Below are positions 24,368-34,126 of a stretch of DNA of 64,000 nt, piece after piece. The notes below the pieces were generated by a model. That model made no database searches and was not told the origin of the DNA. It saw only the letters and a list, made by a program, of their open reading frames with translations. Position 1 is the stretch's first letter. The number at the start of each line of letters is the position of its first letter. The translations under genes were made by a program, and so were the position numbers. This DNA is from Calvatia gigantea (Eukaryota > Basidiomycota > Agaricomycetes > Agaricales > Lycoperdaceae), in NCBI GenBank assembly GCA_025093985.1, contig JACAAK010000007.1, positions 1,116,001-1,180,000 on the forward strand, written 5' to 3'.

Positions 24368-24568
24368 ATGGATCAGAGCGAACTGTCCTCGGAGGTTGAA
24401 CCCTCGACCGGAATAACCTGGCTACTCGGTTGCGTTCTCTGCAGCATCAGCTATTGCATCCTTCTGCTCGTCATCATGTGGAGATTAGATAGCAGTCACC
24501 TTACAAGCTCATCCCATCCTCCTCCAGCAATACTCATAACACACACCCAGCTCCTTTACATCCAATAG
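24368..24568 (+). CDS. Short membrane-protein-like ORF (possible truncated DUF6534-type start)
   Basis: A TATA-like CATATATACA at about 24300 is followed by a CT-rich stretch with CCCCCCACC directly before the ATG. The ORF encodes about 66 residues: an acidic start (MDQSELSSEVEPSTG) and one strong hydrophobic segment (ITWLLGCVLCSISYCILLLV). It then runs into unrelated sequence and stops. Agaricomycete DUF6534 seven-helix proteins begin in this way, so it may be the first exon of a decayed member. No later helices were found. Weak call. Confidence 0.25.
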   Translation: MDQSELSSEVEPSTGITWLLGCVLCSISYCILLLVIMWRLDSSHLTSSSHPPPAILITHTQLLYIQ

Positions 24569-27214
24569 TCAAACACTTGACTGATCTCCATACCTCTTGT
24601 GGAATCCTACCAGCTTTGGGGCCCACCAGCTGATTGCGCTCCACCCGGAAAGCCTTTACCGGCTTTACAAGCTCTGGCCAGCTGGCAGTGCTGATCCAAC
24701 CCTGATAATGATCGACGATCAGAAGTACTGCGCTATTATCCCTGACCCGGACGTTTCTTCAGTTTACTTCCTTGTTTCTCGATTCGTCGATGTCCAAAAC
24801 ATTCTGCAATTTTTATGTAGACACTTCCTGAACTCAAAATTTGGTTATCGACTTTTGTCCTTTGTGCTCAGCTTCGGTCCCATTTTTTGTTACATTGAAT
24901 TTTCGGGGGCTTTACATGTACGGGGTTTCTGCTTCATTGTTAGGTGCTGTAAAAAAGGATAGTTCATAGCTCGTCTTTATACCTACAATTGCCGTTGGTT
25001 TCCTATCGTGTCAACCCCCCGGAGGCTCATGTCACCCCGTGAGGGTTGAGGCCTCTCCACTTGCAAAACGGCAGCAGAAATCACAACCACCACGAGTACT
25101 TGACATGGTCCCCATCTGGTAACGACGAACGATACAACAGGTAATGAACGGGTAATTAGTGGCGGCCATACTTTCTTAAACTAGTGGTATTCTCTGGTGT
25201 TGTGTCGTGTTCCTCCACCCATTTACTTTAAACTACACACCTTTCCTCAATGTCCACCCTACCTCACATCCACTACCTCCCTCTAGCATCTACTAGCTGG
25301 AGATAATGCATGAGCTCACTAAAGGACTACAAAACCATCCAAGAGATATGGATGAACAGTAGTTATCAGAGGGTCCAGGGGGGTCGCTTCCAGTCATTTA
25401 AATCTTTTCGCGGTGACCTGTATGACAAGGCGAATCTTCCGGCCCCAATGTCAAAAATTGCACCCAGCCCACCATTGCTCAACAAATCTTTATGACCCCC
25501 TGAATAATCACGGGGAGCCCGTAAGGACCATTTATCTTCATCTTTGGTACAGCGTCGGTTTCGACATTTGACGGTGTCTTCAGGGCCAATGATCCTCTAC
25601 CCAGGCTCCCCCCGCAACCAGGTTCTCCATTTTTTTGCACCAGAATCGAGTCCGTTGAACCCCTTGGTGGAAAACGTGGAGATATCAGCCGCGTGAGGAT
25701 GTTCGTGCGCAATGACGGCGACGGTGGTCATATCAGGGGTCGTACCATGATTATCTATGCTGGGTTTGTGGATCCATAGATAAAAATAGAAGTTGAGACA
25801 AACGCTGCAGGGGAGTGATTGGTCGGGTCTTAAAAGCAACATTCGACCCACTCTTATTGTCTTTTCTTTTCTTATCCATCTCGGATGTTCTTGTCACTGA
25901 GTACTTGAACACAAGCCTGGAGTTTACATCCAATTGTGGGGGCGGCTGACGAAGACATATTTTTGGGGCCCGAGTCGGGGGGGGGGAGTTGGCCGGGAGT
26001 ATGAGGAATATCATTATTTGAGCATGGCAGACAAATTGGCCATTTCTCTCTCAGGATAACATCCCGAGGCGGAGGTCATGCCGGCATGTATGTTGGGTCT
26101 CTATCATGGCGGTGATGAATTATCTCATGGTTTGACTAATTTTTGAGAGTATTCAAGTTCTCGCAACTCGAGATGAATGCTTGAATGTAAGCCTTGGGCT
26201 TATACCAAATTATGAGAACGGACGAGAGGGGCATGTTGCGGGGCCCAAGTTGGGGAATAGGGGAGTGGGTCGGGTCGTGTGACACTGCCCCGACTCCCCC
26301 AAAAATACGCTCAAGTCCATCGCGTTTCCCCCTGTTCCCCTCCATGGTGAGGCCGACATAGACAATGCGCGGCGGCCTCTCAGTGAAGGGTCTTTGGCTG
26401 TTTTGAACCTGCTTTTTTTTTTTGTGTCATGTCAGGGGTCGTGTCATCCGCACCCCTCGGAACGTTCGAATTTCCGGCGTTTCGTTTTCTCCTGCAGCTT
26501 CCTCCTAACATGACCCCGGCAGACTGAATCGAAGGAGCAGTCCATCGCTTGTCACATTCTTACTTGCTCAGGTTTGTAACATCTTGAGTCATTGCCTTCC
26601 GTTAACACTGCTGAACTGGCGTTCTTTTTTGTGCTTCAACTGTTCCCACCAATTGAATCTTATTGTTTCACTTCTCTACGTCACCCTACGGAGATATCTT
26701 GGCAGGTACTCTTAAGGACTGGTTAGCATAATGGCAGGGAGTCCTATCAGGTAACACTCAGCTATACATTATCCCAAGGGCACGTGCATTTGACTTGAGC
26801 AATCCTTTCCTTGAATCCAATCCGCCTCTAGGTATATTCAGGTCGAATGTCGTTTCAACAGATAACAATGGACGAGTGTTTATATTCGTAATTTACCTCT
26901 GTTGAAACGTTGACACGTGAACCTTTTCACGGACTTCAAATGCTCCTTGTTGTGAACAGAGTCGAGCGTTACCTAGTTTAATTTCCATTACGTCCACCCA
27001 GGTAGCAACGCAGGACGTAGGACAAAGTTCTGATGGAGCTTCGGATGGTTGAAAGCAACCGTCATTGGTCTACTCTACTACGTCCATTTAATCATTTCCC
27101 CCGCTCAACCTTATTACCCCTTAAGGGTAAAATAAGGAACCGAGTGCTTAAATAACTCGGTGGACGAAGCTTTATCGCCGAATTATTGTTTTCCGCCTCA
27201 ACGCAACAGTAAGA

Positions 27215-28424
27215 ATGGTGGTTTCTACATCCCCTCGAATTTGGTTGAGTGAGTGCGTTCTACCCGTTTCAAATTGGATGCTTGATTGATGTTGTCCTTG
27301 ATCGAAAGTCACCGGTCTGTAGGGTGTCCCCGGTCACACCGATCATAGTTCACGAACATTATTGTTTACACAGGGGCTTCGACGGGATTCGGCCACGCTC
27401 TTGCTTGCCATGCACTAGAGAAGGGCGATATTGTAGCAGCCACTATGCGCGGTCCTGCGAATGACACACTCGCCTCAAAGTACCCAAACTGCGACAAGAA
27501 CGGTTCGTTAATGGTTCTGAGACTAGATGTGACAAATTCAGAGGAGGTCGTCGCTGCTTTCAAAGCGGTCAAGGAAAAATATGGGAGGATTGATGTGGTA
27601 TTCAATAATGCCGGATGCACGCAGGCCATTGGTGAAGTAGAACAGGTACCCGAGGAGCTCGGGAGGGCCCTATTCGATGTACGTGACCCGGCCCCTCCGC
27701 TTCGGATAGACTGAAAGTCGAATGGGCCTCGGTAGACAAATTTCTGGGGAGCTGCAAATGTATCCAAGGAAGCCGTCAAACATTTCCGAGAGAATGACCC
27801 GCCCGGAGGCCGTCTTCTACAAAACTCATCGGGCTCAGCTTTACAGGGTATCCCTGGTACCGCGTATTATTGTGCTTCGTGAGTAACCTAATCTTGTTTC
27901 TTTTGTGCCTCATCGGGTTGTGACTATCGCGATTTAGCAAAGCTGGTGAGACATATCTCAGGCGTGCCTCGTACCATAACTAATTCATACGCACAGCGCT
28001 CGAAGTATTTACAGAAGCGCTAGCACAAGAGATTGACCCCAAATGGAACATTCGAGTACGTCACTGCTCTGTTTGTTATTCCCCGACGTAACAATAGCTG
28101 TTCCAGATCACTGTTGTTGAACCTGGTCCCTTCAACACAAAGGCGATAAATGAAAATCTAGTGTTTCTGCCCACCCACCCTGCTTACACTGATCCAAATC
28201 TGGGCGTCAATATTTCCAGGAAATGGATGACGCCCGATAAGCTCTATCCAATTGCGGGAAACGTTTTGAAGGCCGCTCCGCTCTTCTACCGCCTCTCAAC
28301 GCTCGAAGACCCTCCATTCCGTTTGCCATTACACCCCCGTGTTTTTGATCGGGCAAGACATCACATACGAAGCCTCCAAGCTGGGATAGAGGGTTATGCA
28401 AGTTGGAGCGAGGATATTTTCTGA
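27215..28424 (+). CDS. Short-chain dehydrogenase/reductase (SDR)
   Basis: This is a classical SDR, an NAD(P)-dependent oxidoreductase of unknown substrate. Exon 1 starts at 27215 (MVVSTSPRIWL). The next exon from about 27375 reads ASTGFGHALACHALEKGD. Then come the adenine-binding Asp in LRLDVTNSEEVV, VVFNNAGCT (NNAG), NFWGAANVSKEAVKHF, QNSSGSALQGIPG (catalytic Ser), YCASKAALEVFTEAL (YxxxK, split by an intron and an 8-base micro-exon) and VVEPGPFNT. It ends SWSEDIF at 28424. By my splice the first glycine motif is damaged: WL-R-AST replaces the expected WLITGAST, because the exon-1 donor appears to have lost about six bases. If so, cofactor binding is in doubt; a different first exon would rescue it. 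All other motifs are intact. Confidence 0.85.
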
Positions 28425-28885
28425 TTATCATAAAGTTTATATGTATGTATTGTAGAGTGGTTACTGCATAACAATTGACCCCATCGTACGCACTTGACTC
28501 TGACACATTCTTGACTCAAATAAATTGATTCTGGTCTCTCGTTTTCACGACAGCCGGCAAGTTTCTTGGGGGTTTTCCATTAGAAACCTTCTGTTCAAGT
28601 AAATAATATAATTACGCGTAGGAATTTCCCAAACCAGTGTACGTGGATTCTAAAAGATGCAAGGGCGAGTTGGACTGTCTCCATTATAGTTTGGGAACTG
28701 TATTGACCGAGAGTTTTCAAACAAAGCCAGCTCAACGTCATCGGAGCTTTCATATGGAGCCCCAGGATGGGAAAGCGCGTTATGAAATTCTGGGGTTTGG
28801 ACAATGGATGACACCCTCAGCGCCACCAGTGAAGTGAAGGTCCAAATTTCAAATTTCAGTCCCCATCAAATAATCCCCAATGAGG

Positions 28886-29436
28886 TAAGTGTACGGAAGC
28901 CCATACGGACCAGGTCTAAGTTTTATGAAAATTCATGCCGGAATCACTGATCTGGTCCTGCTCTCGTAATTTTGAGTGTCATCCGCTGTCACACACCCAA
29001 TTTGTTGTTATTTTCGTAGTCCTCACCGGGCATGCGGCGCTGTAATCTCAATGTTCGCCGGTCTAGTACTGATAAATGGTTCATCTGACGCCCGGGCGCT
29101 AAGTACATAGACAAAACTGGGTGTTTTTAAAATGTCACTGCTACGATTACACTATGAGCACAATTGCCTCTAATTTACAGGTGGGATTTCTCCAACGGGG
29201 GTACACTTCGAGCACTGGTGGGTTGGCGCCAGAATTCCATCTCCCAGGCGGTCATCCCCGGCTGAGTAAGCCGAAAGTACACAGCTAACTAGAAATTAGG
29301 CGAGGAAACAAAAAGAAAAAGAGGCATTTAGTCACATTCAAAGAGTTACGGGGTTCCAGGACCCTGGCCACAAGCCATATACAGCTCGCTACATGCAAAC
29401 TTAGACCTGGTCCGTATGGGCTTCCGTATAAGTGTA
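28886..29436. mobile_element. MITE-like element with 32-bp terminal inverted repeats
   Basis: A perfect 32-base inverted repeat begins TACGGAAGCCCATACGGACC at 28892-28923 and recurs in reverse complement at 29397-29428. The outer flanks are the same direct repeat TAAGTG (28886-28891 and 29429-29434), extending to TAAGTGTA if two terminal bases are shared. So a 537-bp element with a 6- to 8-bp target-site duplication is bounded exactly. The interior has no coding potential that I trust, so it is non-autonomous. The TSD length would suit an hAT-like or related transposase, but the terminus is not the usual CAGGG type, so the superfamily is open. Confidence 0.85.
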
Positions 29437-30017
29437 GCTGGGCTGATTGACGTACACCTGGCAACTCCATCGTATAGGCCAAGGGTAGCTTCCATCGGAA
29501 GGGACGAGGTGTGCGAAACGGTCATCTAAACATGGAGTCAATGTCACTTGAGGACCCCATGAAGTCTTCATCGGTTCAACTTTTTCACAAATCCCCAGCC
29601 TAGGTGTGAGTCTGGGTCCGTCATGATATGCATCATCCTGGGCCGTATCAAACATCGACTACGACACCATCCCATGATGCATTTCCTAAGCCTTTGTCAC
29701 ATGTCTGGTGCCTGGAAGTTGCAACGCCTCTCTGACCGCCTTTTCTTTAGAAATTCTCCAATCACGGCGAAGAAACCCAGGGCTGGATATAAATAGTTCC
29801 GTGCCGGAGGGGCATCCGAAAATGTACCCATCCCAACCAAGACCCGAGCCGTGCTGCTTCTTGGGACAGGAGCAAATGGTCGAATGTCACTTTGGAGGCT
29901 CAGGACCTCTGATCGAAAGTGTTGCCACGTCAAAAAACAGTATATATACTCGGGAATGTGTTGAGCCACACCGGATTTCTCTTCGAGCTTTCAAAGCAGT
30001 CGAACTTTCCCCCGACT

Positions 30018-30043
30018 TCAGTACTCAGTACTCAGTACTCAGT
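30018..30043 (+). repeat. Heptamer tandem repeat in the P450 5' leader
   Basis: TCAGTAC is repeated three times plus a partial unit, ending eight bases before the P450 ATG at 30051. A TATA-like TATATATACT lies about 100 bases upstream. It is likely in the 5' untranslated region and may vary in copy number between strains. Confidence 0.75.
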
Positions 30044-30050
30044 CCTGACG

Positions 30051-32611
30051 ATGGGGTCTGCCCTTCCGCAATCAGTTTTACTACTCGGTGTTTCTTGGCT
30101 CGCCTGGAAACTGTTCCGCAGATTCTTTGTCAAATCACCGTTGGACATTTTACCCGGTCCTCCTTCGTCTTCTTTCCTATTTGGCAAGCGTTTGTATTGT
30201 GCGCTTGAAAGAACAAGTCTGACCCTCACCCAGGAAATATTCCTCATTTATATCATTCAGAGGGATGGGACTTCCACAAAAATATCCTGGAAAGATGTAC
30301 GTCACCTTTCCATCGCTTGAGATCAACGAGTTCAACCAAAGTGACGCGCAGACGGGACTACTATGAGGATCAAAGGCGCATTAGGGGTAGGTCCAGCGAC
30401 TGGGCTTCGTCGTTCAGGCCATCCAAGACAATTTACTCCAGGAGCGTTTGTTGCTAACCTTAGACCCAAAAGCCCTCCACCATATCTTCGTCAAGGCAAG
30501 ACCTACCACTTCATCTCCCCTCCTTCTAGACTGACGCCTGGTCAGGATCAGTGGATTTACGAGCCTTCGGTAGCATTGATGGAGTGAGTAACAGATGTAT
30601 GGACCACCTTGATGCAGCCAATTTATGGCCATAGTCGCAACAACGTTTACTTTGGTGAAGGGCTTTTGTCAACTTTGAGTGTGTCCGGCTTACAATAGCG
30701 GTCTTCGTGGCACTGACCGGATATCTTCAGGCGATCAACACCGGAAGCAAAGAAAAATGTTGAACCCTGTTTTCTCGATTAATCACATGCGAGAAATGAG
30801 TAGGTCATTTCTAGCCGCTGTAAAAGCATTCACCTTGACGGGTAAAGTTCCTCTCTTCTATGAGGTCACTGATAGGGTTTGTGCATTTGCTTAGATCATT
30901 TTAATATTACCCTAATTTTTTGATGTATCAGTTAAGAACCGTGCTGGTGAAGAAGGTACAGCACGGCCCTCAAGAGATTGATATTCTGCACTGGATGACT
31001 CGTACAGCTCTGGAACTCATCGGTCAAAGCGGCATGGGCTACTCGTTCGACACGCTGGAAGACGACAATGACTATCACCCATACAGTAGATCTGTGAAGA
31101 GGTTCATGTGAGTAGGCAGTCTTGCGTCGATCTATGATGTCCTTTGCTATCATCACCTCCCAGTACGCTCTCAGGTGGTCCTGTCGGCTTCTTTGCCAAC
31201 CAGTTCGCTTTCCATATCGCAGCGAGATTCAAGTTTCCACGCTTGAAGAGATTGATTGTGGAACTCATCCCTTCTAAACGCGTCCAAGACCTGAAAGAAG
31301 TTATAGACATAATGTACCAAACCTCCGTCGAGATCATCAATGCGAAGAAAGAGGCAATGAAAAGTGTGGATCCCGAAGTAGCTGCTGAGATGCGCAACAA
31401 GAAAGATATCATTAGTATTCTCAGTACGCTTTTGGTCCTCGCGCCGTGCCGCTTGCTTGGTCTTCTGACTTCCTCCCAGTGAGGGCAAATGCTACCGCTT
31501 CCGTTGAGGATCGCCTCACAGATTCCGAAGTGATTGGGCAGGTTCGCTATCCATACTTAAGCTTACCGAAGAGTCCACCCACTAAATTCTATCCAGGTCT
31601 CGTGCGTGAAGGATTTTACCACTACGTTTCAGATGCTGATGTGCCGCAATGAAGCTCTCTGGTTTTCGCTGGGATGGACACGACATCTTCTGCCATGTCC
31701 CGAATCCTCCAGCTCCTTGCAACACACCCACATGTCCAGGAAAAGCTTAGGGAAGAGATTAGAGAAGCTCAGATAAACGAGCAGCTAAACTATGACCAAC
31801 TTATCGTTCTTCCCTATCTTGACGCCGTTTGCAGAGAAACACTCCGGGTGTCAGTCCTTCACTCATTCGTGTGGCGTTTGAATTTGAGGGCTGAAAGTGC
31901 ACGTTAACAGATTCCCTCCCGTCAACCTTGCCTTTTTGCGCACGTATGTGAACATCCAAAGACTCCACAAGATCAGCTGACAGTTCGATCTAGGGCACGT
32001 AAGGATATGATCCTTCCGCTTTCAAAGCCGGTCAGAGGTGTGGACGGTCGAGAGAGGGCAGAGATATTCGTGCCAAAGGGAACCAATGTCATTGTCTCAG
32101 GATTCGGCGCAAATTGTAACCCAGAACTCTGGGGTCCCGATTCTTATGAGTGGAAACCCGAACGATGGTTATCCCCCGTTCCAGATTCCGTCATAGAAGC
32201 ACATTTGCCTGGTGTTTATTCACATCTGTGAGTATCAACCGAAATCGTCTGGTAAATGTTTTCTTAGTTTGGCTTCAGGATGACGTTCATGGGAGGAAGC
32301 CGTGCATGCATGTAAGCCAGAGGAACATTCTCCTGTTTTCCATTCCTCACTGACTATGACTCGTAGTGGATTCAAATTCTCACAGCTAGAGATGAGTATG
32401 TATGCCTTCTATCTCCGACCACAGTTTTTTGACTTGACGAATATCGATAGAAGTCGTGTTGTCTGTTCTTCTCAGCACCTTCAAGTTTTCACTGTCTGAC
32501 AAGCAGATTGGGTGGACCATGAATGGTATCGCGGGCCCTTATGTGAAAGGCGCTGATAAAACCCGTCCGCAACTCCCGATGGTCATGACCCTGCTGGAGA
32601 AGCCGGCGTAA
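30051..32611 (+). CDS. Cytochrome P450 monooxygenase (copy 2)
   Basis: The start at 30051 gives MGSALPQSVLLLGVSWLAWK, a single membrane anchor, then KSPLDILPGPPSSSFLFG. Following exons read HLYHSEGWDFHKNILER, DPKALHHIFVK, YFGEGLLSTL, RKQRKMLNPVFSINHMREM, WMTRTALELIGQSGMGYSFD, then the central exon (31165-31420), the I helix AGMDTTSSAMSRIL, ExxR in CRETLR (about 31842), ANCNPELWGPDSYEWKPERW, and the haem loop split by an intron. MTFMGGSRAC is at 32281-32310 and IGFKFSQLEM from about 32368, with the Cys ligand intact. The stop is at 32611 (MTLLEKPA). It has the same exon order as the P450 at 5.96-8.63 kb, so the two arose by duplication and lie on opposite strands. It appears complete. Substrate unknown. 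Confidence 0.9.
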
Positions 32612-32818
32612 TTTTGTACACTTCGTGTTGTTCTAGTTCCTTCTATCGTCTGGACTGTCCGCAGTCTTGATGAAGCCGGAAGAAGAGGGTTTGTCATCTG
32701 ATTGGTAATCCCTAATATGGATCTGACCGATTGTCGTTGGTTACGTCATACAAATCGTGGTGTTCACACCGGCAGCGATTGTCGTCCTACCCTCTTTGAG
32801 TTAGAATTCCTGCGCACA

Positions 32819-34099
32819 ATGGCTGCCGGCCGCTCTTTTCCATCAGTGAAAATCCGCGTTGGCGTTGTCCAATTCTCTCCCAAAGTCAGGCTTACCATAT
32901 GATTGCACCTTTCTCTAGTAGCGTTCTTATACATACTAGTTAGGTCAAGTTCAAGCCAACTTGAGAAGGGCCAAGAAGTTAACAGACAGGTTGCAAACCC
33001 CCGTAAATCTGAAGTACCACACGCTTAATTAAACTTGTTTAAAGTATTCAGCCAGGTTCCTTGGACCTCTTATGCTTTCCTGAAATGGCTTTCACTGGTA
33101 CGCTGATACTTCCAGGAGGTGTTTGGGCGTTCATCGTAGGCCCTGTGCAGGTTACAATTTTAGTAGCGCCACTGCAGTTACGCCATTTCTGGAGAAACCA
33201 CGAATCGGACCTACGTCCGTTTTCTGTTCTGATCTTGCCAAACGGCTGGGATGTTACGTTGCGGCTGGATACCCAGAACTCCTGGAGGGCGAAGAGCTTC
33301 AACGGTGTATACAAAGCGACCGGGCCACGATCGATGACTCTGACTTTCCAGACGGTGTCCCACCTGGTCCAGACCCTAAAAGGGAACGCCAAATAGTTGG
33401 TGCTAACAGCGCTTTGTTGTGTGGGCCCACTGGGAGAATGGATTGGGGCTTACCGGAAGACCAATCTTTTTCGGACAGACAAGACTTGGGCTGCCTCTGG
33501 TTCGCAAACCCTCCTGAATTTCATCCTGATTATTAATCATCTCTCCGCAGGGGCTGGTTTCATTACCTTCAACCTTCCGCCTCCATTGAATCGTCTCACG
33601 TTGGCCATATGCATGGATCTCAATCCGTTCCCACCTGCTGACTGGACCCTTGAAGATGGGCCGTACGAACTCGCTGAGTATTGTCAATCTCAAAACACGG
33701 ATCTCTTGGTCTTATTAAATGCTTGGCTCGACCCGGATCCCGAAGGCGATGACGGTCCTTCATGGAGCACTCTTCAGTACTGGGTCGCCAGATTGCGGCC
33801 TTTATGGTACACCGACCAAGAGACGAACTCAATTCAACCTAACCTTAGGCAAAACCACGATGGTTGTCGTTTGTAATCGAATAGGTGAAGAAAACGGTGA
33901 GCAGGGCAACTCTTTTGCTTTGTCAAAGCACATTCACAGGAACAACATCAACTTCACAGGAGCTAATTTTGCGGGATCATCGGCTATTTTTCAAATGAAC
34001 CGAGCGTACGGGAAGCCGAGATTGATGGATATGATGGCAAAAGAGGAGGAAGGAATTCGTGTTTGGACTAGTCATGTAAGTGTATCAAATACAGCATGA
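32819..34099 (+). CDS. NTA1: Protein N-terminal amidase (nitrilase family), one apparent frameshift
   Basis: Nta1 deamidates N-terminal Asn/Gln, which feeds proteins into the Arg/N-degron pathway. Exon 1 (32819) reads VKIRVGVVQFSPK. Then come LGQVQANLRRAKKLTDR, DLLCFPEMAFTG and YNFSSATAVTPFLEKPR, DLAKRLGCYVAAGYPE, GEWIGAYRKTNLF and LTLAICMDLNPFPP. The catalytic triad Glu (FPEMAF), Lys (YRKTNLF) and Cys (ICMDLN) is complete. Further exons hold STLQYWVARLRPLW, MVVVCNRIGEENG and NFAGSSAIFQMN; the gene ends near 34099. Between SALLCGP and GEWIG (about 33428-33437, in CCCACTGGGAGAATGG) the frame changes by one base and no intron explains it. This is either a pseudogenising indel or a sequencing error. 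The 3' end is 28 bases from the convergent RecQ gene. Confidence 0.82.
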
Positions 34100-34126
34100 C
34101 TTGAAGCCTCAGGCAGTGGAGCGCCT

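Larger units (their letters stand above)
21112..27214. other. 6.1-kb accessory region without an intact gene
   Basis: Apart from the AMPK beta promoter (which has CGCTGACGTCATCGA at about 21170), the P450 relic, the short ORF at 24368 and hairpins listed separately, I see no gene that can be spliced. A reading at about 21975-22150 (AFYDHTFLQMSDLDNS, LFADNLSDLRDHFRQD) is open for about 60 codons and looks protein-like, but I recognise no family. The last part (26.5-27.2 kb) would include the SDR promoter. The region has the look of decayed accessory DNA. Confidence 0.5.

Noticed and set aside
25495..25540. Possible second copy of the MITE terminus (GGGGAGCCCGTAAGGACC)
   Set aside because: Only a weak match to TACGGAAGCCCATACGGACC, with no partner in inverted orientation nearby.
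25725..26450. Direct repeat GTCATATCAGGGGTCGT / GTCATGTCAGGGGTCGT about 700 bases apart
   Set aside because: Only 17 bases with one mismatch; flanks do not look like LTRs and there is no coding interior.
26710..26760. tRNA-like A-box stretch (GGTTAGCATAATGGCAGG)
   Set aside because: No B-box, anticodon arm or acceptor stem can be folded around it; only a short AGGACT/AGTCCT hairpin is present.
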